Assembly (NCBI RefSeq): GCF_000516985.1
Contig: NW_006917095.1
Span: forward strand, 624,157 to 688,156
From: Pestalotiopsis fici W106-1
Taxonomy: Eukaryota; Ascomycota; Sordariomycetes; Amphisphaeriales; Sporocadaceae
DNA length: 64,000 nt
Reading direction: 5' to 3'
Shown here: piece by piece, positions 33,671-46,307 of the stretch
Layout: each line of letters begins with the position of its first letter
Numbering within the stretch: the stretch's first letter is position 1
The notes under the pieces: model-generated
What the model saw: only the letters and a program-made list of their open reading frames with translations
Databases searched by the model: none
Told to the model about the DNA's origin: nothing
Position numbers and translations under genes: made by a program

Positions 33671-35417
33671 TCCATCCCCGAAGACTGTGTACGAATATAA
33701 TGACATTACTTGCTTGATCAAGGAGTTATGGGAGTCGGCACGAATGCACAAGGATCACGATTTGGAGGGATGGATCAGTCTGGACTGCTTTGCACCATGA
33801 AAATCACGCTAGAGGCGTCAAAACTTGAACAATACAGACAAAGTGACCTCTTTTGAGCGCTTAAATCGCCAATTGTGGAAGCATCCCATATGATTAAAAG
33901 TGATGTGCGTCAACCATACGGATACAGCTCCTTGAGTAAGCCTTGGCCAGCGCCATGCGAAAAGCGTAAGTGCACAGAACAGTCAACTCACTGACGAAAT
34001 GAACGTACATAGGTGCAAAGGTGGACTTTTGACATGCCTATACCCACGTGCGTCTTGCGACCTGCAGGCTTGGGCGCAGTGCAGCCTACCAACCATTGAG
34101 AGAATGTGGGCTCACTCACATATTCCTATTTGGGAGGAGGACGATGTTCCTCTACCTAGGGCTATGCAAAATCGCTTAGTCACCCATGTCTCTTGCAGCA
34201 TTTGTGGAATTTGGTGATCTGATAACCAACTAGGCCACGGTTGGCTCTCGTTCCGAAGTCCGTGGAATGGAATGAGCAATAGGCTATCTTTGACAATCTT
34301 TCTTTACTCTCATCCGTAGTAATCATGAAAAGCTGAGCCTTTGCGGTAGTCAGGTCTGTGGCTGCTGTGAACACCACCCTAGCGCGATTTAAATGCCTGC
34401 CAGATTTTCCAGACGATATATGAGAGATGAGAGATATCAAATCAAGACAATCTTGCGAGGCATCTTGCTTCGTCGTAGCCCAGCCCAGCCCAGTCCATTC
34501 CATTCCCAGCCTGGTCGTACACCCAAAGTCGGAGCTCGGAGGTTGCTGGTCATTTAAACCCTGAAAACCGTTCAAGCCAACCACTGGCAAACCCCGGCGC
34601 GGAACCCATCGAGTACATTAGCGAGTTTGGTGGAGAATTTCGCTGGAGAAGTCTCCCCGCAGCTGGCCTGGGGTGTCGCCTGAAGAGCAGCCTCTGATAG
34701 GGCATCCGCACCTTGGCCCCCAGGGCCACCCGTGCCACCCCTGGAGGATCTGGGCTTGCTGGGTTGTGGTAGCTGTCAGCCAACTGGGGCTTGGAACGGC
34801 CTCGAACGAATCGTTTGTGAATCAACTTCCCCAAACCTTCCTCACCTCCAAGGCCTCGAACTTCCATTCTCGACTCACACCCACCTCTTTTCCCTCGCTC
34901 ACCCATCTATCTAATCCGTACCTATCGTGCAATGAAAGCTGATACGGCCGTGTAATAGCCTGGCAGCTCTTTCATCACACGCCCAGTCTAGTCACACGGA
35001 CGTAGGCAGCAAAGTTGGCGCCAGTGTCTACGCCTGTGTTTCTCGAGGCGCTCACAGCCTACACCAACAGATCGTATGCGACACACTCTGTCGGATTGCA
35101 AGACAAGAGAACCTTACAACTCACCTAGGTCAGACATGAATTGGAGTGTATAGTTGATGTGACCACCCACTACACCCGCGACCACCTAGACATCAAAATT
35201 ATCCGGGTTGACAAGCCAATACAAAACGCGTGGTCAAGAGTGTTTGTCTCGATAGCACGACGTTCCCACATCAACTAGTGACCATGAACCCTGGCCTGGA
35301 CCACAACAGCAACAGTTCCTTGTAGTGCGGCCCATTACGATAGCCTTCTACGTGTTTTGGAAGCGATATAGCATACGAGGGACCAGAAGAGAAGACAAGA
35401 AAACAAGCCGTACAGTA
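33671..35417. other. intergenic, nothing recognised
   Basis: 1.7 kb. Short open frames near 34180-34940 on both strands lack features. The right side is the promoter/leader of the methyltransferase gene. Confidence 0.45.
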
Positions 35418-36800
35418 ATGGGTTCCGGCGCCCACGCGGAATTCGCGTTGCCAAAACGCGATCACGAGTCGATCCGGGACGTGCCCGACCTTGATGACGA
35501 GATGTCTATCGGCGATCAGTCCAGCGAGCAGCAGAGCACGGACGATGCTAGCCCTATACTAACGGATCTAGAACTCGACGAGGGTCCCAAAACCACAGGC
35601 GTGTACTATGATGATACAACGTCTACCTATGCGCGCAGCCATTTCCCTGCATCGGTGACAGACCACGGGTTCCATAGAAGATTTGACGATGATGCTACTG
35701 TGTAAGCCTCTTCTTTTTTGGGGTGCCCTTGTTTGGCGCCTTCTCACTGCTAATGTTACTCACCCCAAAGTAATTCGAATCGCTCCATCGCCCCTGCAGA
35801 GGTGGAATACGTATGGGAAAATGGGAGACGCTATACCGGATCTTACTTTATGCCAAACGACAAAGAGGAGCAAACGCGTCTGCTGCTAGTTAGTGAATGC
35901 TACAGGAGCGCTTTCGGGGAGGAGCCAACGACTGTGACCTTGGAGAATCCTACCTCCATACTGGATATTGGCACTGGAACCGGAGAATGGGCTATGGACA
36001 TGGCCGAACGATATCCCGACTGCGAAGTCACTGGAACTGACATTGCAGATATTTTCCCCAAGTACGCCGGACAGAACCTCTTTTGGGAAATAGACAATGC
36101 CGAGCTGGAATGGCTGCGTCCTCCTGATTCCTACGACCTGGTCCACCTTCGAAACATGGATGGCGCCTTCAAGGATTGGCCTTTTGTGTACGAGCAAGCA
36201 TTCAAGGTTTGCAAGCCGGGAGGCTGGATAGAAGTCATGGATTACGATCTATGGCATTCCGACAACTACCTCGCTCATGTTCCCCCCGAGTCTGGCGTCC
36301 ACCGTTGTGCAAGGGATTGGAAAGAAGCTGCAATGGAGTCGGGGTACACGATTGAGAACCACCACCTCAAGTCGGAATTGCTCGCAGCCGCAGGTTTTGT
36401 GGACGTTGAGATGATGGAAAGTGATATGCCAATCAACCCAAAGAAGTTATCCTCTGGTCATTTGCTCATGAAGGCGATATTGGATGGCCTCGAGGCCCAT
36501 GCTCTCAGACTGCTCACTTCAAGGAAGGGCTACACGGCCGAAGAGCTTCGGCGGGAGATCAAGGAGTTCCGCAAAGTATTCACCAACATCGCCTTGGACA
36601 ACAAAAAATCCAGAACATTCAATATGAAGATGAAGGCCATGAGAGGAAGAAAGCCGCTGGACTCGGAACCCCCGAATGTACCAGTCTACGCGCACGATGC
36701 GCACGAAGCAAGGGTTGTCATACCACAGAACCCAAACGTGGAAGAGGACCCCGTTGCATTCGCTGTAGGAGGCAACGCGAATGCACCGGCTCCAATATAG
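35418..36800 (+). CDS. LaeA-like SAM-dependent methyltransferase
   Basis: Two exons, 35418-35701 and 35771-36800, give 437 aa. A disordered acidic head (about 100 residues) is followed by VEYVWENGRRYTGSYFMPND, then the SAM-binding motif I ILDIGTGTGEW (158-168), an acidic loop (VTGTDIADIFP), DLVHLRNMDGAFKDWP, and a CKPGGWIEVMDYD motif: the order seen in the TAM/LaeA-like family. By family knowledge, LaeA is a nuclear regulator of secondary metabolism and development, but most LaeA-like paralogues have no assigned substrate. No biosynthetic cluster is next to it. The C-terminus after about residue 400 is low complexity and rich in Asn/Ala/Pro. The start at MGSGAHAEF is favoured; upstream in-frame ATG at 35325 would add a 31-residue basic leader. 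Confidence 0.86.
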
Positions 36801-37833
36801 GGATGCAACGCATTTATCTCTGCACACGCAATTTTCAAGAAGCGATATTACTCTCTTCATCATTCGGCCCCATGAAAAAAAGGAGAGCAAGACGTCCATG
36901 GCGACTTCAGTCTTGACACGCCAGGCCTTTTGGGGGTTGAAAGACGAACTCCGATAAAGAGACACCACCGGGCTTGGCGGCCGCCAAAGTCAACTCAGAG
37001 ACATTGCGCCTCGCCCATGACGATTTCATAACTTTACCAAGTTTCCAGACATGACGATAGTTACGAGTTATTCCTTCAAGACCGAGGACGAAGACAACAT
37101 TATAACATATCAACGAGACATGACATACAGATAGAGCATGGGGGCGGCCATATCATTAATTGCTGGCAGCTAAGTGAATATGGTCGGCCATTTATGCGTG
37201 AAACAGAGATTCGGTATCTCCTGAAATTGGAACATTTCTTTGGAATGGACAAGAGATGTGAAGTGTGTATGGATTTATTAAACGGAGTATGGTTTTTGGT
37301 TTTTTTTCGGAGTAGGGTCTTTTGCTTATTCAGCGGGCGTGATATCCTCTTTTCTTGGGTTATATGTGATCATCTTGATTCCCCGCCATAATTTCAAGAT
37401 AAGTTATGAATGAATTCAAAGTCTGCTCAACCATGGCAAACATCCTCTTGGGTGATATTATAGTTATAATCAAATCTGGGCGCAATCATTTTAATAAAGA
37501 TGTATGCACCATCCCAGCTCATAGCCAACTGAGTTGCGGTGGTCTACCTGAAAGTTAGGGTATCTATCGACCGACGTCATGATCAGATCTCGGTATCTGC
37601 ATAAGCCCCGCTTACCTTGTGCTGGGTTTCCCGCCTATGTATCTACCTTACTCCAAGCCCAACAGTTGCATTAGTACCTGGGTTAGGAGCTCGCAACTCC
37701 AACAGCTCAAACCTTCCACACGCCAGCCTTCCCCCCAAGCTGCCCAGCGCGTGCTGTCTTGACGACGACGGCGACGGGACTTGACGATCAACTGACGGCC
37801 GACATGCTCAGTTAAAAGAAACCACAGGAAACC
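36801..37833. other. intergenic, nothing recognised
   Basis: 1.0 kb between two plus-strand genes. It contains the terminator of the methyltransferase gene and the promoter of VPS18. Confidence 0.45.
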
Positions 37834-40818
37834 ATGGCTTTTGACGGCACCGACGGCTTCTCAGCTGTCACCAATGGCGTCGCTGGCCTATCGCTCGACG
37901 ATGGTGCTGGCGGCGGTCTACCCATCTTCGACATCGAGCCAGTGCAGCTGCAGTTCAGCATCGCGGCCGACTTTGTGGCTGCTCAAGTTGCCAACAACGT
38001 CCTAGTGCTGGCCCTGTCCAACGGTCGCATTTTGCGTATCGATCTCAATCGACCCGAGGACATCGACGACATTGATCTCCCCAAGCGCCCGTCTGAGGTT
38101 GGTGTCATCCGCCACATGTTCCTCGACCCGACTGCCTCGCATCTGCTCATCTGCACCAGCCTCGGCGAGAATTACTACCTGCACTCGCAGAGCAGGCAGC
38201 CCCGACCTTTGACACGCTTGCGCGGCGTCACAATTGAGAGTGTGGCCTGGAATCCTAGCTTGCCGACCGCTTCAACCAGGGAAATCCTGCTCGGCGCCAG
38301 CGATGGCAACATATACGAAACCTTTATCGAAAGCACGAACGAGTTCTACAGGAAGGAGGAGAAGTATCTCAAGGTACTGCAGAAATTACCCGATGGCCCA
38401 GTTACCGGACTGTGGGTCGATAATCTCGGCGGGAGGTCAGACATGAGGAGGGTGCTCATAAGCACGCAGAGCCGTCTTTTTCACCTGGTTGGCAAGGTCG
38501 GCCGAAGCCATAACGAGGGCAGCGGCTCTATTTATACCAAGCTATTTGATTCCGAACAGCCCACCATTCACGAACTATCTAGGGTTTCTGGCTCTGCGCC
38601 GTCCACCTTGGCCGTGTCCCCCGACTTGCCCAACGCCAACGCCTACGATGATGTGTCACTCGAAAGGGCCTTTGCATGGCTGTCTTCACATGGCATATAC
38701 CACGGCAAGCTTTTGTCCGCGCCAACGACCTCAGAGTTGGGCCCAAAGATCTATGCCGAATCAAAGCTGCTGCCTAGGGCCCAGATAGTGTCACCTGACA
38801 CTTCTGGTCGGAAGAAGACGTCATCCGAATTCATTGACGCCACCATCTTGACGCAGTGGCACGTTGTCAGTTTGGTTGGCGGAAGGGTTGTCGCTGCCAA
38901 CCGTCTCACCGGCGCCGTTATCTATGACCAAGTCATCTTGGAGCAGGGGCAAAAAGCTTTGGGCTTGTATGTGGACCAGCAGAAAAATACATTCTGGCTA
39001 TTCACAGCGCAAGAAATTTTTGAGATCGTCGTTCGGGACGAGGACAGGGACATCTGGCGGATAATGCTGGAGAGCCAGCAATTCGACCAAGCCTTGCAAC
39101 ACGCGCACACGGCTTCGCAGAGAGATGCCATCGCCATGGCTTCAGGAGATTACCTCATTTCTAAAGGGCAATATGTCGAGGCTGCCGGAGTGTATGGCAA
39201 GAGCAGTAAATCATTTGAAGAGGTTGCGCTTACATTTATTGACCACAACCAAAATGATGCCCTACGAAAATATCTATTGACAAAGTTGACGACATACAAG
39301 AAAGCCCAAATCATGCAGAGGATGATGATTGCCACATGGCTGATTGAAATATTCATGGCCAAACTCAACTCTCTGGAGGATACGATCAAGACCGAAGCCG
39401 AGCTGGTTGAGAATCTCAACACGGACCAGTCAAAAGAGCAGTTGGGTACGATTCGCGAGGAGTTTCAGAGCTTTGTGAACAAACACAAGTCAGATCTGGA
39501 TCGCAAAACTATATACGACGTTATCAGCAGCCATGCACGGGAAGAAGAGCTGCTCTACTTTGCCAACGCCACAAACGATTACAACTATGTGCTCTCCTAC
39601 TGGGTTCAAAGAGAAAGATGGACCGAAGCCTTGAATGTACTCAAGAAACAGACAGATCCCGAGGTTTTCTACCGATATAGCAGTGTGCTCATGACGCACG
39701 TTGGGAACGAACTTGTTGAGATCATGATGAGACACCCGAGCCTCAAGCCACGGAATATAATCCCAGCTCTCCTGGACTACGATCGGACTTTCTCAGGTTC
39801 GCTACTACAAAACCAGGCAGTTCGATACCTGCAATATGTCATCAACCAACTCAACTCTACGGATGCCGCGGTTCACAATACTTTGGTGTCTATATATGCG
39901 GCGCACCCGAACAAGGATGAATCGGGTCTCCTCAGCTATCTCGAGTCTGAGGGTGATGAGCACCGGTTCGATCCTGACTTTGCTTTACGGCTCTGCATTC
40001 AACATAAGCGGACCCTAGCTTGTGTTCATATTTACACCAACATGGGACAGTACGTCCAGGCTGTCGATCTTGCTCTTTCTCACAACGAAACAGAATATGC
40101 CGCCATTATTGCTGACAGGCCCATGAACAACCCGGCGCTTCGCAAGAAGCTCTGGCTTGCGGTAGCGAAGAAAGTCATCTCGCAGTCCAACGGCATCAAG
40201 ACGGCAATTGAGTTTCTAAAGAGATGTGACCTCCTCAAGATTGAGGACTTGATCCCATTCTTCCCAGACTTTGTCGTGATTGACGATTTCAAGGATGAGA
40301 TCTGTAATGCGCTTGAAGATTACAGTCGCAACATTGATGGACTCAAGCAGGAAATGGACGAAAGCTCGCAGACAGCTGCAAACATCAAGATTGATATCGC
40401 GGCTCTCGATCATCGTTACGCTATTGTTGAGCCAGGGGAGAAGTGCTACGTCTGTACCCTGCCATTATTGAGCAGGCAATTCTTTGTCTTTCCCTGTCAA
40501 CACGCCTTTCACTCAGACTGTTTAGGAAAAGAGGTTCTCAAACAGGCTGGTGTTGGCAAAAGCAAGAGAATAAAAGAATGCCAGGTACAGATCAGCAAGG
40601 GCCTCGTCAGTGGTTCCAAGAAGGATGCTATGGTCGCCGAGTTGGACGCACTTGTCGCTTCGGCATGGTAAGTGCATACCTGAATAAGCGCAGGCTAAAG
40701 AGATGTGAGTCAAAGTGCTGACAAGATGTACAGTATTCTATGCAGCGAATATGCGATCAAGCGTATCGACGAGCCTTTCATCACTGTGGACGATGACAAG
40801 AACGAGTGGGCACTGTAG
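37834..40818 (+). CDS. VPS18: vacuolar protein sorting Vps18/Pep3
   Basis: Two exons, 37834-40667 and 40734-40818, give 972 aa, the usual family length. Family knowledge: Vps18 is a core subunit of both HOPS and CORVET, tethering endosomes and vacuoles before SNARE fusion. Seen: an N-terminal beta-propeller region (about 30-430; LPIFDIEPVQLQFSI start, IESVAWNP repeat), the Pep3/Vps18 region with HTASQRDAIAMASGDYL, a clathrin heavy-chain-like helical repeat (about 590-760), and a C-terminal RING-H2 finger: CYVC near residue 871, then FPCQHAFHSDC, and the last CILC pair. The 66-nt intron lies inside the RING finger, between the His/Cys core and the final CILC; without splicing the RING is incomplete. 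Nothing looks damaged. Confidence 0.95.
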
Positions 40819-42314
40819 ACACACAGCACTGGGCTCACATGACCCGGCCAGTGTCCACTGTGACATTGCCGCCCACGGTCTCCTCTGAGTGAACATTGTG
40901 CACACCTACCTCAATGCGGAAACCATGTGTACTTATCCAAAGTAGTGATAGCGAGGGCGTTTGATACCCATAATCAAGTCGTTTGAAACATGTAACTCTA
41001 GAAGTACTCACGTTGTTGGAGCATGAGACTCTTGGTGCGCGCTCACATGTCAGAAAGCTCATTGCGAATAGGCGTGTCGCCCTTTTGCACCACGCCAATT
41101 TACGTGCCTTGAGTTTGAGCTAGGAATCTTGACACTTCCAGGATGACTTATATTATGTCAAGCCGGCGCGCGTAAAGGTTAGAATAGCCGAACTGTCAAA
41201 GCCTTTAGCGTTCACGGCTTCTTACTTTCGGGTTCCTGATGCTAGAACTGTCTTTCCGCCAAGCTTTGTCATAAGTGGCCGTAATAATATATAATGTCAC
41301 CGTTCAATATCTCGATGGGATCTATTCGAAACCGGCTCCCGAGACAATTACTTGGTAAATGCGTCGCATACCGGTTGCTTCATGACTTTCTAAGCGGCTA
41401 ACAAGAGAATATCTTTGCTATTTATATGCTTGAGTCCGTCTGGAATCACTCGAATGGAAAGAAAAAAAAAAGAGTGAAAGGTCAGAACCAACGCAATTGA
41501 GATGCGATACCATTGAGAGTGACCGAGACATGGTCTATCTGGAGCAGGGTTTTGTGTATTACATATACACGCATACGCTCAACGCGATCATTTCTCTTGG
41601 TGAATGAACGAAAAAAAGGGAATTATGTCTCACTCGGCAAAGTCACGTTGTATGGGGGAAGGGCGGTTGAACTGATAACAGTGTCTCAGACCATCTTGTA
41701 GACGTTCCTGAGGATCTGGATGATCCATTCCCCCTTTCTTCTTCTTCTGCTTCTGCTTCGTCTCCTCCCACAGTCGCGTGAATGGGTGTCTCACCGTAGA
41801 AGCACGAGGAAAGGCTGTGCGTATTTTGGTGTGCGTGTAATCGCTAGCAGGGCCTGACATTCTTGAGCTATTGGTTTACGCGTTATTTCATCTCGCATCC
41901 CTGCTTTTGTTCCCAAATTGCGCGTGCCTAACATGATTATAGTGAAGTAGGCAATATCTATCGTCTCTGATCTACTCTCCCTCTCCAGGTCGTAAAGTAC
42001 TTCCCCATCTCTTGAGGATTCTCAGCCATAAAGCAAGCCATTCACGTTTCTTAGACTTTCCGCCTTCCATTACAACATCTATCCAATCACAACCGGTCGA
42101 TAACCCAGAATAAGAAACCTGTAGCTTTACATACTGTTCCATTCTACCGCATTTATTTTTCTATACCGCCCAGGGAAGCCAGGCTTCTATCGCAACAAAT
42201 TTGGCTTTTCGGTAATCTGCGCTTATTCCCCCCGTCCGCCCCAAATTTTCTTACACTTGTTTGGGAGCAATGTGTCCTCAAGATCTATGATAGCCTCATC
42301 TCCCCGCCGATTCA
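40819..42314. other. intergenic, nothing recognised
   Basis: 1.5 kb between two plus-strand genes. A-rich run at 41460-41472. No supported gene. Confidence 0.45.
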
Positions 42315-42410
42315 ATGATTACTTCCTCTGGTTCCATGATTATTGCATCCTCTGCATCCACGATGACTACTTCCTCTGGCTCCGTGATGGCTGCCTCTGG
42401 TTCCACCATG
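42315..42410 (+). repeat. imperfect 21-27 bp coding minisatellite
   Basis: About four degenerate copies of a unit reading ATGACTACTTCCTCTGGTTCC begin at the first ATG of the DUF5672 gene and encode M(I/T)(T/I)(S/A)S(G/A)S-like repeats. Similar words start slightly upstream (42287). Confidence 0.6.
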
Positions 42411-43529
42411 ACTATAAGCCGACCGGCTTTATACAGGGCCTTGACTCTACTCGTCTTCCTTTGGGTGCTGGCCTCTGTTTCTTATATGCGGGTGAGTAAG
42501 CTGTTTTACTCCTTCTTTTCAGAATGCAAGCGTTATCTCGGTGTGAGATTTGATGAAACAGATTGTAGCCTTCTACTGACTGACCTCTTCGTACAGAATA
42601 AGAGTGAAGACAATAGTCTTCTTCATACATTAGAACAAGGCAGCCAAAAGACGTCTTGGCACGTCTATTCCTCGGGAAATGATTCCGAAAATGAGGATGT
42701 CGAGGAAAAGGCAGATCCAAAATGGTCACAATCAGCACCACCAGCCACGGACAAACAAGACACAGTGTCTCCCTCGATGACACGGCACACGGACCGGGTC
42801 GCCGTGACAATCGAGAATCGGCCACTCAAGAATCTCATTCCCGTGATTCTACACTTCCACAGTGTACTGGGCCCCGAGTGGCCCGTCATCCTGTACACGA
42901 CGCCCTCGTCGGCTGCAAACCTCTCGGAATCGGCGCCATTTGCGCGCGCCATCAGCGAGGGATGGCTGGAGATCCGGTACTTGCCCGAGACAGCCATCTT
43001 TAGCAGCCATCGGGCCGTATCGCTCTTCCTGTCGGGGACATGGCTGTGGCAGGATCTGGCACCGTACGAAAAGGTCCTGCTCTTCCAGGACGACAGCATC
43101 CTGTGCTCGGCCTCGGCCGCGCGCGTCGATGACTTTTTGCAATGGGACCTGATTGGGGCGCCCATTGACCCGGCCTACGGCCGAGGCTATAACGGCGGGC
43201 TGTCGATTCGGAACCGAGCCTTGACGCTCGATGTATTCTCACGCTACAGCTGGGCCAATGATAGCGAGACGCCCGGCGCGCCCACCCATTTCCTGTTCGA
43301 GGACCAGTGGCTCTATACGCGCATGGCCGAGTTGCCGGCGCGTGAGGACGGCCACCCCGGCGCCAGGCTGCCCTCGCAAGACGTCGCCCGCGCTTTTGCC
43401 GTCGAGACAATGTGGGAGGAGCGGCCGCTGGGCTTTCATCAGCCCTCACGGTGGCAGAAGGACAGACTACCCGAGATCATGAAGTATTGCCCCGAGGTCG
43501 GCATGATCAGCGCCGCGGCTTTCTTCTGA
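42315..43529 (+). CDS. DUF5672 membrane protein, glycosyltransferase-like
   Basis: Two exons, 42315-42491 and 42597-43529, give 369 aa. A Ser/Thr/Met repeat head is followed by one hydrophobic anchor (ALTLLVFLWVLASVSYM) and then a linker and a luminal domain. The domain has the DUF5672 pattern: VAVTIENRPLKNLIPVILHFH, PYEKVLLFQDDSILC with an acidic QDDS motif near residue 223, DFLQWDLIGAPI, GYNGGLSIRNR and FEDQWLYTRM near 294. DUF5672 proteins resemble Golgi glycosyltransferases but have no proven reaction. The 105-nt intron (GTGAGT...CAG) is in frame and stop-free, so the unspliced form would also be an uninterrupted protein of 404 aa. Several ATG codons occur in the repeated head, so the true start is uncertain. 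The domain part is strongly GC-rich. Confidence 0.83.
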   Translation: MITSSGSMIIASSASTMTTSSGSVMAASGSTMTISRPALYRALTLLVFLWVLASVSYMRVSKLFYSFFSECKRYLGVRFDETDCSLLLTDLFVQNKSEDNSLLHTLEQGSQKTSWHVYSSGNDSENEDVEEKADPKWSQSAPPATDKQDTVSPSMTRHTDRVAVTIENRPLKNLIPVILHFHSVLGPEWPVILYTTPSSAANLSESAPFARAISEGWLEIRYLPETAIFSSHRAVSLFLSGTWLWQDLAPYEKVLLFQDDSILCSASAARVDDFLQWDLIGAPIDPAYGRGYNGGLSIRNRALTLDVFSRYSWANDSETPGAPTHFLFEDQWLYTRMAELPAREDGHPGARLPSQDVARAFAVETMWEERPLGFHQPSRWQKDRLPEIMKYCPEVGMISAAAFF

Positions 43530-46307
43530 AGGATGCTTGACGAGCAACAATGGCCAATCTGCGAGCCGAAAGTCTTTGGCTTTCAAACGACCAGTACATT
43601 CAAGAGTTGGATCAACGGGCAGGTCTTCTGGGTCTGCTACCATTCAACAAATGGTTGAGTCTTACGTGAATATCTGTCGCGGAGTAGCTGGTTGAGTGTC
43701 GATTCTCAACATGGTCTGAGGAATTCCAGTAGCAGATGGTCAATTGCAATTCGAACTACATGATCCAGTTAATCAGTACAGGCAGGAGGAACATTAGGTT
43801 GTCAGTTCTAATTATTCACAACTTCCCCACCTTGGACATTGAGAGACAGGCGAGCCATATGGGAGAAGAAAAAGCAGATGCTGGAATGGTTGGATCAAAG
43901 TACCGGGCAACTTTGCTCAAATCAGATAGATCATTAAATCAGCATGTGATCTTCTGGAGTGTTTCTGACACAGAAAAGGAAAAAGATCTTATCAGAACAG
44001 GAGACTTGCAGCATGCACAAGATGCGCATATTTTGTTTTGGTGATGATGATCTTCGTTTGCTTTCTTTGAGCAGAATCACATGCGGCTGCAAGGTAATAT
44101 CATGCGAATGCCCTTTCGAGTATTGCCAGCCGGTCGACTTAAGCTTAATATTGTCTCCGGGGCCGATGCAGGGTTGAGATCCGATGCCTGGAGAGCTGCT
44201 ACTTGTTACTGATTGAATGAAGGAATAATCCATTTGTCGGCATTGATGCATCTATGCATTCTGGTGGTGATGGACAATGGATAGAATCTTCCCATTACCA
44301 ATTATGCCCTTGAATGGATTGGGGATCGCAGGAATTGTTGTGGTACCTCCAAAATGGAGTGCCCCGAGCTTAGGTACTTTTTTTTTTTTTTTTTTTTTTT
44401 TTGGTTCCCTTCCCCAAATTGGTTGGCTGGCTTGACAGTTGAAGGTTGTTTCACGCGACGTCACTGGCTGACGACAAGCCATGTTCTAGCCAAGGCGCCT
44501 GAATAATGCGTAGAATATATGGGGGTTTGGCTCCAATTTGGGGACAAGAATAGCTGATGCCCAGACTCGAGAGGATAAATATAGTTTTTGACCGTTCTCC
44601 AAGGAATTTTAAGCAATCCGTGGGTTTTGAGATCTGGCTGATTTCCCGCCTTCTGGAGGATGTGCCGAGGATTTTCTTCTTCTTGTTGTTGTATATGACA
44701 GCTCACTGATGTGCCAATGCGTTGGCCATAAACCGCAGTAGACTTTCTCAAGTGTCCGGCGGTAGCTGATCCCGCAGTGTGACAGACACTGGCAGCGGCG
44801 CAAGACAGAACGAACACCAGGGGTCGTTGCTGGGCAAACCTTCTTTCACAGCGAAAGCTCCTCGAGCTCTCCGAAACCCCTTCGGCTGGTTGTATCGTTT
44901 GTTGTAATTATGGGAGAACATGGAAATGAATTATCGCATGAGCTACTTGGCAAGTCGGAGAGCTTGGCCAGATTGACAGACGGAAGAATGAACAGGCGGG
45001 TTCGTATGTACAGACAGAATAGGTTCAGCATTAGTCTGTATGTACCTGGTGATAAGCGGGCATATCGCATCACGCATGTGTGGTGTTTCAGATTCTTGAT
45101 ATCCTGGTAACTCTGTCGTCTGACCTTTTGATTGGCCTGGCATGATTCCGAGAGCACCCCCTTCAGGGCAGGAACGGGACTGGGGATCGTCACAACCCTG
45201 AGCTATGTGCTCCTACCATCATCCAAGCCATCCCATATGTCCCTGGTCGGATCGTCTCCATTATATGCATGGTGTACTCCAACAGAGCAGCAAGCATGTA
45301 CAGAGTATGCAGCAGTATCATGGTATGCAAGACCTACAGGCCACTACTGCCCGTCTATGATCTGTGACTGGCAGGATGCCAACGACTACAGCACTAGTAT
45401 AATCAGCATCTGGAATCAAGTTTCCTTTTCCTCTAGGTTTACCAATCATGGTCGCCTTGTGTGGCACTTCAATTACATGGCTTGTTTCTGGCATGGAACA
45501 TTGCACGCGCGGTTGCTCTACCTTATACGAAGGGCTATTCGCCTGCTGACTGGCAAACGTCCTTTGGTTCCCGCTTTCAGTCCAGGGGACCTGTCAGTCA
45601 ACGAGCGTTGGGATTGATGCCGAGCTATGCTCATTCGTGCGCCGCAGAACCGTGGCCTCGTGTTCCTTGGGGCATTACACGACCTCGGCGTTTCAACAGG
45701 CACCTAATCCGGAATTGACCAATTTATTCGCTTCAGTGGTCCGGTATCCGGGCATGAGTGATGTCTCTTCCGCCTGGAGTTGGAGAGATGTTGCACTACA
45801 TTATCGAGCGAGGCAGCTGGAGCAGAACGGTACATGGTCCGGCTGTGGATATGGGTGGGATCCATATTCTGGCAACCCTTATGAATGATTGCCATGAACG
45901 GCATCGCACATTCTGCACGTCTTCGAGAATGTTTTATACTGCCGAATTAAATCCTAGTGCACCCCAAGCGATGCCACTCTGAGCCCGCCTAAAAGGGCAC
46001 AACAGGGTGTGCCTCGTTGTCTATATGAAGCCGTGTGTTGCCAAAAGGGTCCACTTCAGGCCACTCCGTACAGAGAGAGTGGTATGAGCTGTGTAGAATC
46101 AAAAATAGCTCCCGCGTTCGGGCCATGAGTTAATTCCTGGAACGACCATGGCGATATCGAGACCAGACGTTGCAATTTCACCTTGTGTATAGAAGGCTTT
46201 GATTGTCAAGAAAACGCTCCTTGCAAGACACACTGTTGACGGTCGAGCTTACGCTGCGCCTCTTGTGAACCTGTTGCGTCTGCCTGTATGAAAGAGACTT
46301 GGTCGTA
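43530..46307. other. long gene-poor region, nothing supported
   Basis: 2.8 kb. Open frames at 45132-45617 and 45637-45888 (plus) are the longest but show no recognisable domain and end abruptly. They may be remnants. A T25 tract lies at 44378-44402. Confidence 0.45.
44378..44402 (+). repeat. T25 tract
   Basis: 25 consecutive T in the spacer. No flanking target duplication of a retroposed sequence was found by eye. Confidence 0.85.

Noticed and set aside
22762..37592. A 15-mer (CATGATCAGATCTCG) shared near 22763 and 37578
   Set aside because: One or two repeated 15-mers are expected by chance in 64 kb; no extended similarity around either copy.
44378..44402. T25 as the tail of a retroposed element on the minus strand
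   Set aside because: No flanking target duplication or recognisable element body could be found by eye.
45132..45888. Two plus-strand frames in the gene-poor region
   Set aside because: No domain, no consistent exon join between the two frames, and abrupt ends; at most a remnant.
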